A DNA stretch of 64,000 nucleotides from the NCBI GenBank assembly GCA_040506275.1, contig JBEVXD010000004.1:248001-312000 (forward strand). Reading direction: 5' to 3'. Origin of the DNA: Thiodiazotropha sp040506275. GTDB lineage: Bacteria > Pseudomonadota > Gammaproteobacteria > Chromatiales > Chromatiaceae. Both the position numbers and the translations under genes were made by a program. The notes below the pieces were generated by a model. It was not told the origin of the DNA and did no database searches. It worked only from the letters and a program-made list of their open reading frames with translations. This document shows, one piece after another, positions 24,567-37,510 of this stretch; within the stretch, counting starts at the first letter, position 1, and every line of letters begins with the position of its first letter.

Positions 24567-26201
24567 CTATAAAAACAACAAACCGTATATCAAGCTTGTT
24601 GGGACAATCCATACACTTATACCCAGCAGAGGATCGATCTTATGAACACTACTCCATGGCCCTTGGTAGTCATCTACATCCACAGCACTAACCCTTAAAT
24701 AGCGTAACTGACTATAGATATGTTCGATTGCAATCTCATTTTTTGAGGTCACCTGATCAAGTTCAAGATGTTTGAAATCTGCATCGTGAGCTACCTGCAC
24801 ATGATAACGATGATCTGGATCTAACTGCTGCCACGAACCTACGACCTGTTCATCTGAAACTGTAACTATGACATCAGGCGGTTCCAGCTCCGACCTGAGA
24901 TGCCATGAACGAACAACCCCGGCAGGCCCCAACTCTCCATCTTCCGATTTAGCAGACACACGCCAAAAGTAGGTTCCTGGTTTGGTAATGTCGGTTAATT
25001 TTATATGATCTATATCCTCAACATCCCTCTTAACAACGATATCCTCGAAAGCCTGATCCGTTGCCACTTCCATGAGGTAACCACTGGCATGGGCAGCTCT
25101 ATCCCACTTCAGCTCAATATCCCCGCTCTGTAACATCTCTCCATCAGCCGGGCTAAGTGATTGAGGCGGCTGAGGATGCCTATCAAAAACAATCCGCTCT
25201 ACCGCACTGTTACCTTCAAGCCCATCTGAATCGATACCACGAATTCTTACCCAATAGTCTCCATCAGGCAGTTCCGGCACACTCACATGGAGATCAGTAA
25301 CAACCTTTTCCCAGAGCAGTACTTCCAATTGTTGATTATCGCTGACCTCTACCCGATATTTGCTCGATCCCTCAATATTTTGCCAGCCAAGTTGCCAATC
25401 CATCACTCTGAGCGGTTCAGGAATTTCGTTTATCGCAGGTGAAGGTAATAGTTTTCGTGGTTGTATTGGTGCTTGCCCCTGAGTTATCCGGGTACCAAAC
25501 CCGGCTGTAACCAGAGTTTGCTCATCAGCACCACTGACCACCACATCTCCATCCAACACCTCAATGTTGGAGGACTTTCCATTTGGGCTGACAGCAGCAC
25601 GGTAAGCTGTACCACGCACTGCAGTTATAGCGGATGGCGTATGAATTTCAAAACGCGAGCCGGGACCTTTAGAGGGTTTGACAATGGTTTTCAGGCGACC
25701 GCGGCCAAGATGCAACCTGGAATCAACCATCCCCGTTTCACCATGGGCGCTGAGGTGATCGAAGCGCATCTCGGCATCACTGTGAAGCGTCAACCTTGTA
25801 TTATCAGCGAAGACGATAGCAGCACTGCTGTTTTGTCCCGTCTTCAATGTATCGCCCAAATGAATCAGCGCACCGGGCTTAAGGTTCTTCTGTTGCGTTC
25901 CATCTGAACGAGAGATTTTGACCTGACCACCAACCAGATCGATACGTGCAGGAACTGCATTGCTTCGGATCCACTTCATCGGAACCCTCAACCAACTACC
26001 AGGTTGTAAACGTTTGGGGTTTTCGATGTTATTCAGCTTTCGAAGCTGTTCGAATCTCATCACATCGTCTAGATATTTCGTGCTGAAATCCCACAGGTTG
26101 TCACCATCGACAACTGTATATACCCAATCTGAAGAGTGTGCGGGTAGCGAGAACAACAGCAAGACAAGTGCAGATTTTAGTAATGACATACGCTTAAGCA
26201 A
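24567..26201 (-). CDS. LysM-FecR-FN3-like envelope protein
   Basis: The 544-residue exported protein has a signal peptide (SALVLLLFSLPAHS) and a LysM peptidoglycan-binding domain (about 25-75, YTVVDGDNLWDFSTKYL). A FecR domain (about 90-210) includes RFEIHTPSAITAVRGTAYRA, and two or more fibronectin-like/cadherin-like repeats follow, with paired FDRHPQPPQSLSPADG-type linkers. It ends in a hydrophobic segment (LLGISVWIVPTSLIYGLLFL), probably a C-terminal membrane anchor. I chose TTG 26201 because AGGGG lies seven bases upstream; ATG 26189 and a TTG at 26225 are alternatives. It is operonic with the CHASE2 protein, a pairing known elsewhere, suggesting envelope sensing passed to c-di-GMP turnover. 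Confidence 0.86.
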   Translation of the reverse strand: MLKRMSLLKSALVLLLFSLPAHSSDWVYTVVDGDNLWDFSTKYLDDVMRFEQLRKLNNIENPKRLQPGSWLRVPMKWIRSNAVPARIDLVGGQVKISRSDGTQQKNLKPGALIHLGDTLKTGQNSSAAIVFADNTRLTLHSDAEMRFDHLSAHGETGMVDSRLHLGRGRLKTIVKPSKGPGSRFEIHTPSAITAVRGTAYRAAVSPNGKSSNIEVLDGDVVVSGADEQTLVTAGFGTRITQGQAPIQPRKLLPSPAINEIPEPLRVMDWQLGWQNIEGSSKYRVEVSDNQQLEVLLWEKVVTDLHVSVPELPDGDYWVRIRGIDSDGLEGNSAVERIVFDRHPQPPQSLSPADGEMLQSGDIELKWDRAAHASGYLMEVATDQAFEDIVVKRDVEDIDHIKLTDITKPGTYFWRVSAKSEDGELGPAGVVRSWHLRSELEPPDVIVTVSDEQVVGSWQQLDPDHRYHVQVAHDADFKHLELDQVTSKNEIAIEHIYSQLRYLRVSAVDVDDYQGPWSSVHKIDPLLGISVWIVPTSLIYGLLFL

Positions 26202-26564
26202 TGGACTTCCCCTTTTTTGTCCCAAGATTAGCGATATGGTTGAACTCCTATCAAAAATCCGAACAAATCACTTTCAGGAATAAGTCTATACCAAACAGAC
26301 TAGACTGACAGCGTACTCATATCATGAAAGTGTCGGATATTACTCAGGTATCATCTGATCAACCTAGAGTGGCCTCATCAAACATCATAAAAACATCTAG
26401 AAATGAGAATCAACAACAATATGATGCTCTGTAACAGATTGAGACAAATTTAGGAAAACAATGCTGATCGATAGAGAATTCTATCGAGGAAGATCGATAT
26501 TCAGGAAAGCGTAAGTGAGCACAATCCCCTAGACCCCCCGCAATTACACGGGTTAAGGGAAAAT
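26202..26564. other. 363-bp region between the LysM-FecR gene and tRNA-Thr
   Basis: No gene is recognised. In many gammaproteobacteria tRNA-Tyr, tRNA-Gly, a second tRNA-Thr and tuf follow this tRNA-Thr; none is present. The region should contain the promoter of the LysM-FecR operon. Confidence 0.5.
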
Positions 26565-26640
26565 TGGAGCCGGCGAGAGGATTCGAACCCCCGACCAGCT
26601 GATTACAAATCAGCTGCTCTACCAACTGAGCTACGCCGGC
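26565..26640 (-). tRNA. tRNA-Thr (anticodon TGT)
   Basis: The 76-nt cloverleaf pairs GCCGGCG with CGCCGGC in the acceptor stem and has the D-arm AGCTCAGTTGGTAGAGC. The anticodon loop TTTGTAA (anticodon at 26605-26607) is closed by CTGAT/ATCAG, the T-arm contains GGTTCGAATCC, and the gene encodes CCA. It stands alone with its own promoter directly upstream. Confidence 0.96.
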
Positions 26641-26652
26641 TAAGGAGTGCGA

Positions 26653-26681
26653 ATTCTAAGCGTTTATTCTCTTTCTGGCAA
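26653..26681 (-). promoter_or_regulatory. sigma70 promoter of tRNA-Thr
   Basis: On the minus strand, TTGCCA (26681-26676), a 17-bp spacer and TAGAAT (26658-26653) are followed by a C-rich discriminator, 12 bp before the tRNA 5' end. It overlaps or closely abuts the end of the SPOR gene. Confidence 0.6.
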
Positions 26682-26683
26682 TC

Positions 26684-27490
26684 CTATCTACACTCTATTG
26701 CCTTAGAAACCAATTCAGGAAAATCATTCACCAGTTCCGACCAGTCTTGATCACTGATTATTGCAGGGTCATTAGCCTGATAACTGAGCCAATATTTGGT
26801 TTTTTCACGGTATCGGGGCTGAATAACTGAATTAAAACCTAAAGCATCGATTTCACGTTTTCGATCCCCAGCTCTGACCTCATCCCGGAACAACCCCAAG
26901 GAGATAGCATGCACCAATTCACCGCTGGTAAACCGCCAAAGGTCAGAGACACCGGACTCTTCCAACCTTTTCGCTATATTGACCGCTTCCCGTCGGGTGG
27001 ATTGTTGCGGAATCAGTACCCAATATCCGGCCTGCTCATTGCGTGTCTCCGACTGAAGTTCAGGTTTTAGTCCCATGGCTCGGAGACGCACAGATATCTT
27101 TTCCGCAGCTGATCTGGTTTCCACATACCCAACCATGGCGCAACGCGGTGCCACCTCAGGTGTAACAACTGTTTGGGGGTCAACAGCAACGTCTTCAATT
27201 TGCGAAAGCGTCTCAACTACAGCCTGTTCTTCAGTCTGTACTATAGGAGACTCGCCAGATTTGGCTTGTTCTGCTGCCGATTCGGCAGTGCCATCCATAG
27301 CTTGCACCGCCTCATCATCATTAACACTATTCGTTTCATCGACCATAGTGTTCTGTTGAAGCTCGCTGGCAAGTCTTAACTCGCCTACATCAGTCATAAC
27401 AGGTGAAATCTCTACATCCTTCTGCTGAGGGTAAATCAACAAAAACAGGCCAAGATTAATCAGTATCAGAATAGAGAAGAACCATTTCAT
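26684..27490 (-). CDS. SPOR-domain protein
   Basis: The 268-residue protein has one N-terminal membrane helix (FFSILILINLGLFLLIYP), a long low-complexity acidic/alanine linker (about 30-110), and a C-terminal region with SPOR-like halves. The relevant segments are CAMVGYVETRSAAEKISVRL and ISLGLFRDEVRAGDRKREID. SPOR domains bind denuded peptidoglycan at division sites. It lies four bases after coaX in the birA-coaX-SPOR operon, a cluster seen in related gammaproteobacteria. It is an inner-membrane protein with the bulk in the periplasm. Confidence 0.82.
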   Translation of the reverse strand: MKWFFSILILINLGLFLLIYPQQKDVEISPVMTDVGELRLASELQQNTMVDETNSVNDDEAVQAMDGTAESAAEQAKSGESPIVQTEEQAVVETLSQIEDVAVDPQTVVTPEVAPRCAMVGYVETRSAAEKISVRLRAMGLKPELQSETRNEQAGYWVLIPQQSTRREAVNIAKRLEESGVSDLWRFTSGELVHAISLGLFRDEVRAGDRKREIDALGFNSVIQPRYREKTKYWLSYQANDPAIISDQDWSELVNDFPELVSKAIECR

Positions 27491-27493
27491 AAT

Positions 27494-28231
27494 TCAGTTT
27501 GCTTGAGTCGACTGTAATGCCAAGCCTTGTATAACCAGATCAGGTACGACCTGGTGGGCGATCGTAAGGTATTCAGACAATTGATGGGCATTTCCACCTG
27601 TAAGAATGCATTCTGCACTCCCGCCAAATAATTCCATTAAACGTAAAAGTGATCTTTCTACCATGCAAAGATGCGACAGCATAGCACCACTTTGAACGCC
27701 TGTTGCGGTATCAGTCGCAAAATCGTTTAAATTCAAGTTACTGTTATCTATGGAAAGATCAGTATTTAGATCAAGGCATTTGGCATAAAGTTGCAATCCA
27801 GGGATTATGATCCCTCCCAAATGGCGCCCTTCACCATCCAACCCATCGATAGTCGTGGCAGAACCCAAATCCACCACAATTACAGGCCTGTTACTGATTC
27901 TACGCGCTGCCAACAGTGCCAGCCAACGATCCACGCCCAACTGAGAAGGTATGGTGTAACCATTTTTTACCCCTAGCTCCTGGTGCATGGTTTCTGATAT
28001 CCGAACATTGGCCCGCCAATTCAGAGATATCCACGAGGTTAGATTATTAACGATATTCTGTTGCCTGACAGAGGCAATATGCACAGTATCAGGCTCAGGC
28101 ATCTCAGACCAAGGGAGATCAATCGCCTCTGGTAATGCATGAGAACTTGCTCGGTGGATAATATGAGAATGTAAATCCTTTTCACTTGCCCACTTGATTG
28201 CTGTATTGCCAATATCAACAAAAAGCTTCAT
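27494..28231 (-). CDS. coaX: type III pantothenate kinase
   Basis: The 245-residue enzyme phosphorylates pantothenate, the first step to coenzyme A. ASKHA-fold motifs are visible: MKLFVDIGNTAIKWA (phosphate 1), LGVDRWLALLAARR, and VVDLGSATTIDGLD (phosphate 2, with GSATT where GTATT is commoner). Also visible is LGGIIIPGLQL, then LTGGNA near the C-terminus. It replaces the type I coaA that sits at this position in E. coli. It lies between birA and the SPOR gene with gaps of only a few bases. Confidence 0.95.
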   Translation of the reverse strand: MKLFVDIGNTAIKWASEKDLHSHIIHRASSHALPEAIDLPWSEMPEPDTVHIASVRQQNIVNNLTSWISLNWRANVRISETMHQELGVKNGYTIPSQLGVDRWLALLAARRISNRPVIVVDLGSATTIDGLDGEGRHLGGIIIPGLQLYAKCLDLNTDLSIDNSNLNLNDFATDTATGVQSGAMLSHLCMVERSLLRLMELFGGSAECILTGGNAHQLSEYLTIAHQVVPDLVIQGLALQSTQAN

Positions 28232-28239
28232 GGCAAGAC

Positions 28240-29220
28240 CTATTGAGTAGCCCGGAGACTGACTTCACCGGCATGAAAACAGCGAGTCTCCCCATCAATC
28301 CGGATAAGAATTCCTCCAGATTCATCGATACCAAGGTGTTCACCAATGTAAGCATTACTGGCACTTCGAATTACCACCTCTTTTCCCAAAAACAGATCAA
28401 ATGAATGCCACTCATCCACAAAACCACGTAATCCTTGAAGTCTATATTGTTCAGCAACATCACGTAAATGCATAGTTAAACTGGCGGCAAGTTCACTACG
28501 GCTACAGTTTTTTCTCTCTGGGATCTCTCTCAAATCACTCCATGGTTGATCTATCCCTTCACCGTGATGCCCCATACCAATATTGAGCCCCACACCTACA
28601 ACCACCTGAGAAGGTCCGCTTGCTTCTCCAGAGACTTCAAGCAGTAAACCAGCCAACTTTTTACCACCCCAAAGGATATCATTGGGCCATTTAAGTCCTA
28701 CTTCATAACAATTAAGCTGACGTAATAACCGTAATACAGCAATCGCAGAGGCCAGGCTTAACCCAGCAACTTGCATAGGAGCAAGGTCAAAGCGAAATAG
28801 CATGGAAAAGTAGAGGTTTCTGCCAAATGGCGATATCCATTGACGACCATGTCGACCTTTTCCACCATTTTGCTGTTCAGCCAGGCAGACCGCCCCTGAT
28901 TCAATTCCCAGGGCAGCCTGTTGCATGAGCCATCTATTGGTGGAATCAATTGTAGTGTGAATAGTAAGCGGAGGTATCGGATCTAAGCCGGATTGCTGGA
29001 ATTGTTCAGCTATCTTTTTTCGATCGAGTAAATCAAGTGACTCACGGAGTCGGTAACCCTTACCTTTAACAGCATCAATCCCGAGTAGATACTGATCTTT
29101 TACTACTTTAAGCTTTTTCCAAACAGCAGCGCGGCTAACACCAAGTATATCTCCCAACTCTTCACCAGAGTGGAATCGTCCATCTGCCATTAATTTAATT
29201 AATTCAAAATTATCTGACAT
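28240..29220 (-). CDS. birA: biotin-protein ligase / biotin operon repressor
   Basis: The 326-residue bifunctional protein has an N-terminal winged helix (FHSGEELGDILGVSRAAVWKK) for repression of biotin genes. The catalytic domain has the biotinyl-AMP loop GGKGRHGRQW (canonical GRGRRGRxW, one Lys and one His substituted) and KWPNDILWGGKKLAGLLLE. A small C-terminal SH3-like domain (GEHLGIDESGGILI) completes it. It attaches biotin to carboxyl carrier proteins. Its start overlaps the end of the M61 peptidase by 11 bp, so they are probably translationally coupled. Confidence 0.97.
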   Translation of the reverse strand: MSDNFELIKLMADGRFHSGEELGDILGVSRAAVWKKLKVVKDQYLLGIDAVKGKGYRLRESLDLLDRKKIAEQFQQSGLDPIPPLTIHTTIDSTNRWLMQQAALGIESGAVCLAEQQNGGKGRHGRQWISPFGRNLYFSMLFRFDLAPMQVAGLSLASAIAVLRLLRQLNCYEVGLKWPNDILWGGKKLAGLLLEVSGEASGPSQVVVGVGLNIGMGHHGEGIDQPWSDLREIPERKNCSRSELAASLTMHLRDVAEQYRLQGLRGFVDEWHSFDLFLGKEVVIRSASNAYIGEHLGIDESGGILIRIDGETRCFHAGEVSLRATQ

Positions 29221-31027
29221 GGCCCATCAGCCAAGCAGACTGTCTATTTGTCACTTCACTATCTTTGTCATCATTCAGTTTAAAATAACAGGTATCTGCA
29301 GGTGCTTCTGTTGGCTCCAACAGAACAGTCATCATCAAGTCACGTCGAAACAGATGAAGCTCAATCGTAGACCCGAGATCAGTGTCTGCTATATATCTTT
29401 CCAGCTGTTTGGCATTTGTTCTGAGTCCATCTACAGCAACGATCTCATCACCAGCAGATAGACCGCTTTTTTGTGCTACTCCTCCATCAAATACCTGTTG
29501 TACACGCACTGCCCCATTTTTATCTGCCCATTTCGCTCCAACTGCAAGAGTAACGCCAGGATCAGTTTCAGATTGACTAATAACGCCGCCTTTATCTTCC
29601 TGGGAATTTGCTGGTAACAATTTCAACTCCACACCAAACGCCTCAAGGCACTCACTAAGCGGTAACTCTGCAGTCGAGCGGAGCCCCAAATCAAAGAGCG
29701 ACTTGAGATCTAACGATGTTACTTCAGCAGTTACCTCTTCAAAGCCATTTTCAGGCACACCATCACCGGGTTTACCGTATCGTAACCACATCTCACGCAT
29801 AACCTGATCCAGTGAAGAGGAACCATTGCTCTCCAAGCGAATCGTCAGATCAAGTATCAGCGCAAACAATGCACCTTTTGCATAGTAACTGACAATGGCA
29901 TTGGGAGCGTTCTCATCCTGCTTATAAAACTTGGTCCAAACATCGAAACTTGATTCCTCAAGTGTCTGCTTGAACCGTCCACTACCACGCATTACACGCG
30001 TCACTGTCTCAGCTAACATCGTGAAGTATTCGTCTCGTTCAATGACGCCACTACGGACTAACATCAACTCATCGTAATAAGAGGTTATGCCCTCGAAAAT
30101 CCACAATTGACGAGTGTAAACCTCATGAAGTGTATTCTGTTCAAGAAATACCTTTGGTGTAATGCGTTTCACATTCCAGAGGTGGAAATATTCGTGGCTA
30201 CATAGCGCCAGCAGTCTTCTGTATCCTGACGAATTCTTCATATTCCGTTTACTGGGTAAATCGTCACGAGGAAATATCAAACTGGTAGAATTTTTGTGCT
30301 CAAGTCCGCCATACCCACTATCGACCAGTCGAAGTAGAAAGAGATAATTATCAGTTGGCATTTCACCGAACAGCTCGATTTGCTTTTCGCATATTAGGCG
30401 CAAATGCTTACATATCCTTTCATGATCAAACCTTTTAGCGCCACTTACAACAAACCGATGTCTGCAGTCGGAGAGAAAATATTCACTCTCTGAGAAGTCA
30501 CCGATTTCTGCCGGAGAGTCAATTAGCGTTTCATAGTCATGGGCAATGTATGAACCAAAACCGGATTCGGTGCTAATTTGTGGAGTTATTGGATAGGCTA
30601 CTTTCCATCCAGCTAGCTGCTCATCATCTGGTTCAACAATTTCCAGAGAACACTCACTTTTCTCTTGTCCACTTACACCTAAGAAAAGTGCAGGGCCATT
30701 AAAATAGGCATGATTAATATCAAAGTGAGCAGACCTAACAGACAGTTCCCATGCATAGACAAGATACTTAAGTGTAAGCGTGCCTTTTACTGGGGGTACT
30801 TTCCATGTTTGCTTATCAAGTTTTTGAATCTCGATTTGCTCTTCATTACATAACGCTTGAATAGATGTGATATGTCTAGCGTAATCGCGTATTAAATAGC
30901 TGCCACGTATCCAAGCAGGAAGATAAACAACCTGACCGTCAGGATCTGGATTATTAATGTTGAGTTCAACTTCGAAAGTATGTGACTGAGGAGATTTAAG
31001 TCGTAATTTATAAAAAATCATTATCAT
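29210..31027 (-). CDS. M61 family glycyl-aminopeptidase-like metallopeptidase with PDZ domain
   Basis: The 605-residue protein has an M61 N-terminal beta domain (about 1-175; LPAWIRGSYLIRDYARHI), the zinc-site HEYFHLWNVKRITP, and the downstream metal-ligand segment LWIFEGITSYYDEL. A C-terminal PDZ domain spans about 485-570 (VAQKSGLSAGDEIVAVDGLR). No signal peptide is visible, so it is probably cytosolic. The family removes N-terminal glycine or alanine residues from peptides. It overlaps the 209-aa upstream gene by four bases and birA by 11. An alternative start two codons in (ATG 31021) has better ribosome-binding-site spacing. Confidence 0.92.
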   Translation of the reverse strand: MIMIFYKLRLKSPQSHTFEVELNINNPDPDGQVVYLPAWIRGSYLIRDYARHITSIQALCNEEQIEIQKLDKQTWKVPPVKGTLTLKYLVYAWELSVRSAHFDINHAYFNGPALFLGVSGQEKSECSLEIVEPDDEQLAGWKVAYPITPQISTESGFGSYIAHDYETLIDSPAEIGDFSESEYFLSDCRHRFVVSGAKRFDHERICKHLRLICEKQIELFGEMPTDNYLFLLRLVDSGYGGLEHKNSTSLIFPRDDLPSKRNMKNSSGYRRLLALCSHEYFHLWNVKRITPKVFLEQNTLHEVYTRQLWIFEGITSYYDELMLVRSGVIERDEYFTMLAETVTRVMRGSGRFKQTLEESSFDVWTKFYKQDENAPNAIVSYYAKGALFALILDLTIRLESNGSSSLDQVMREMWLRYGKPGDGVPENGFEEVTAEVTSLDLKSLFDLGLRSTAELPLSECLEAFGVELKLLPANSQEDKGGVISQSETDPGVTLAVGAKWADKNGAVRVQQVFDGGVAQKSGLSAGDEIVAVDGLRTNAKQLERYIADTDLGSTIELHLFRRDLMMTVLLEPTEAPADTCYFKLNDDKDSEVTNRQSAWLMGHVR

Positions 31028-31653
31028 TTCCAGTTCTGGAGAGCCATACGACCTTGATCATTAATAGGACGTGCGATCAGCCCAGAGTGTGACGCACTGA
31101 CGCGAAAGCGAGCACCTTCCCTAATTGGCATGTAGACCGAACTACCATACATCACATCCAGGATTCCAAATCGATCTATAAGATATGATAAGAGTCCATC
31201 TAGCTGATCTATCTCAGAGGAAAGATGATATATCTGTTCTTCATTCTGGCTTTTGCGATTCAACTTTCCACTTAATGTTTCCAATCTGACGATCGGTTCT
31301 TTACCAAGCACAGTAAACCAGGGTTTCCATTTTATAAACCTGGCATCAAGTCGCCACTCTTCTGCTGCAATTAGATAGTTTGATTGCCTACCATCAATAA
31401 CCAGTTTAACCGTAGCGCCCTGATTGGTAATTTCGGAGATGCTAACCTCCACCAAATCAATCTCTTTCGTTAACTGGACATAAGTTTGAATATTCAATAG
31501 AAGCAGAAAGAACAGTACCGCTGAAAATAGAAACGTTGTCCCAATCGCACCACTGATGCCAGCACTCAATATTCGCCTTTTAAAAATAAATAAGCGAACA
31601 GAGAGTATAACTAGTGAAGATCCAATAATTAGTAGAACGAGAGATAAGAGCAT
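31024..31653 (-). CDS. conserved inner-membrane protein, 209 aa, function unknown
   Basis: Two N-terminal membrane helices (about 3-24 and 34-56) are followed by a soluble, probably periplasmic, domain of about 150 residues. Notable stretches are AAEEWRLDARFIKWKPW and MYGSSVYMPIREGARFRVSAS. I recognise it only as a conserved unknown gammaproteobacterial protein. The coupling by a four-base overlap to the M61 peptidase suggests a shared function. It is the first gene after the rRNA operon terminator on the same strand. Confidence 0.72.
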   Translation of the reverse strand: MLLSLVLLIIGSSLVILSVRLFIFKRRILSAGISGAIGTTFLFSAVLFFLLLLNIQTYVQLTKEIDLVEVSISEITNQGATVKLVIDGRQSNYLIAAEEWRLDARFIKWKPWFTVLGKEPIVRLETLSGKLNRKSQNEEQIYHLSSEIDQLDGLLSYLIDRFGILDVMYGSSVYMPIREGARFRVSASHSGLIARPINDQGRMALQNWK

Positions 31654-31724
31654 TTATTAAACATAGGTTGGTTTGACAAACGTGGCTTTAGAATCTGTTA
31701 ACCAGGATTTTACGCTTTGTAGCA

Positions 31725-31763
31725 AAAAAAAACCCCGTATCGGTTCCGATACGGGGTTTTTTG
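31725..31763 (-). terminator. rho-independent terminator of the rRNA operon
   Basis: A long perfect hairpin, AACCCCGTATCGG with CCGATACGGGGTT, is flanked by A and T runs on either side. It lies a few bases after the 5S 3' end and can terminate in both directions. Confidence 0.92.
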
Positions 31764-31771
31764 AATAAAAA

Positions 31772-31888
31772 CCTGGCAGTGTCCTACTTTAACATGGGGA
31801 AACCCCACACTATCATCGGCGCTATGTCGTTTCACTTCCGAGTTCGAGATGGGATCGGGTGGTACCAACATGCTATGGCCGCCAGGCA
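31772..31888 (-). rRNA. rrf: 5S ribosomal RNA
   Basis: The 117-nt RNA begins TGCCTGGCGGCCATAGC and ends ACTGCCAGG, with complementary termini and the conserved CCCGATCCCATCTCGAAC segment. Confidence 0.97.
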
Positions 31889-31993
31889 AACTGTTGGAGT
31901 CGCCCCTGTTGGGACGACTCGCATTCGGTTAGATCGCTTAAGTTTATTGAGTATGCGTTTGCTCGAACCAAACCCAAAACATTTGGGTGTTAT

Positions 31994-34879
<2,886 letters not shown>

Positions 34880-35010
34880 ATATAACCCCAAAAATTCTGG
34901 AGTTTGGTCGCTCGTACAAATGCAACATACCCAAGTAACTAAGTTTGAGAACTTAGTACTTATTTAGATATTTTGGATGTCTCACGACATCCGCCTATCT
35001 GCGATCTAAC

Positions 35011-35027
35011 CTAATTTTTAAAGAGCA
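35011..35027 (-). promoter_or_regulatory. boxA antiterminator before 23S
   Basis: On the minus strand, TGCTCTTTAAAAATTAG in the 16S-23S spacer matches the boxA consensus for the NusB/S10 antitermination complex. Confidence 0.75.
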
Positions 35028-35090
35028 GTACTTCGAAAATACGAAGTGGCTAGCGTTTTGCTCGCTAGACACTTAACACTTCCAATTGTT

Positions 35091-35166
35091 TGGTGGAGCC
35101 AGGGAGGATCGAACTCCCGACCTCCTGCGTGCAAGGCAGGCGCTCTCCCAGCTGAGCTATGGCCCC
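35091..35166 (-). tRNA. tRNA-Ala (anticodon TGC)
   Basis: The 76-nt spacer tRNA begins GGGGCCATAGCTCAGCTGGG, has the anticodon loop CTTGCAC and ends CTCCACCA. It has the standard position, second in the 16S-23S spacer. Confidence 0.97.
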
Positions 35167-35192
35167 TGAAGAGTCATCAGTTCTGAACAATT

Positions 35193-35269
<77 letters not shown>

Positions 35270-35376
35270 AAGTACTCAGTGCAGTACAGCTGTTAAGCTG
35301 TTCAACAGGTCTGTATCTGCTTCAACATCGGTTAGGTAACTTGTGTGGGTGCTCTGAAGATTTGAGCAACATTTTT

Positions 35377-36918
<1,542 letters not shown>

Positions 36919-37052
36919 AAGTTTGATAGCTGCTTATGGCAGCCAATCCTTTTGACTCGAGATTCTCGAAATAGAATTAACTATTTTTTGAATGCTCTCT
37001 GTCGATCTTTTGGTTACCCAAAATCAACGGAGCACCCACACAAATTACCTAA

Positions 37053-37070
37053 CCTAATTGTTAAAGAGCT
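37053..37070 (-). promoter_or_regulatory. boxA antiterminator of the 16S leader
   Basis: On the minus strand, AGCTCTTTAACAATTAGG closely matches the boxA consensus TGCTCTTTAACAAT. It lies between the promoters and 16S. Confidence 0.8.
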
Positions 37071-37101
37071 TCTCAAAACTTTTGCTTGAGAAAGACCGCC
37101 T

Positions 37102-37129
37102 ATTTTACAGTGCCGGTAGCTTGTGTCAA
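37102..37129 (-). promoter_or_regulatory. rRNA promoter P4 (closest to 16S)
   Basis: TTGACA (37129-37124), 16-bp spacer, TAAAAT (37107-37102), then the discriminator AGGCGG. Confidence 0.75.
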
Positions 37130-37187
37130 GAAGTTTCTTAACCTTTTTTAAGCTGGCTGGTCATCCCGGCCCTGTTCGAGAGCGCGT

Positions 37188-37215
37188 ATTCTACAGTCCA
37201 GTAAGTCATTGTCAA
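37188..37215 (-). promoter_or_regulatory. rRNA promoter P3
   Basis: TTGACA (37215-37210), 16-bp spacer, TAGAAT (37193-37188), then the discriminator ACGCGC. Confidence 0.8.
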
Positions 37216-37290
37216 CAACTATTTGAACTATTTATTACAACTCTCTTTCATTCGTTTTACCGTCTCCGGCTCAACCGAATGAGGAGGCGA

Positions 37291-37318
37291 ATTATACGTC
37301 GAAAATTCTTGCCGTCAA
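37291..37318 (-). promoter_or_regulatory. rRNA promoter P2
   Basis: TTGACG (37318-37313), 16-bp spacer, TATAAT (37296-37291), then the discriminator TCGCC. Confidence 0.8.
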
Positions 37319-37413
37319 CAAAAAATCGGAAAGAATTTTCATCAACTAATTTCGCCTCTTCTACGCCTTAAATCGTGCTGCTTTCAGGCAGCGGTCAACT
37401 CAAGGAGACGCGC

Positions 37414-37441
37414 ATTATAAGCGTGAAATCTCCCAGGTCAA
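37414..37441 (-). promoter_or_regulatory. rRNA promoter P1 (outermost)
   Basis: TTGACC (37441-37436), 16-bp spacer, TATAAT (37419-37414), then the discriminator GCGCG. An AT-rich stretch lies upstream of the -35 box. Confidence 0.8.
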
Positions 37442-37510
37442 GCACAATTTAAAAACTCATGTCTAAATGACAAAATCACCATATATATATAAGTAAGCAT
37501 CACTTTAAGA

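Larger units (their letters stand above)
36919..37510. other. 592-bp rRNA control region
   Basis: Between tyrS and 16S. It holds four tandem promoters, a boxA and, upstream of the outermost promoter (about 37442-37490), an AT-rich stretch including TATATATATA that could be an UP element. No terminator is visible after tyrS, so tyrS transcripts may enter the rRNA operon. Confidence 0.75.

Noticed and set aside
26565..26640. Integration site (att) at tRNA-Thr
   Set aside because: No second copy of the tRNA 3' end and no integrase are present in the window.
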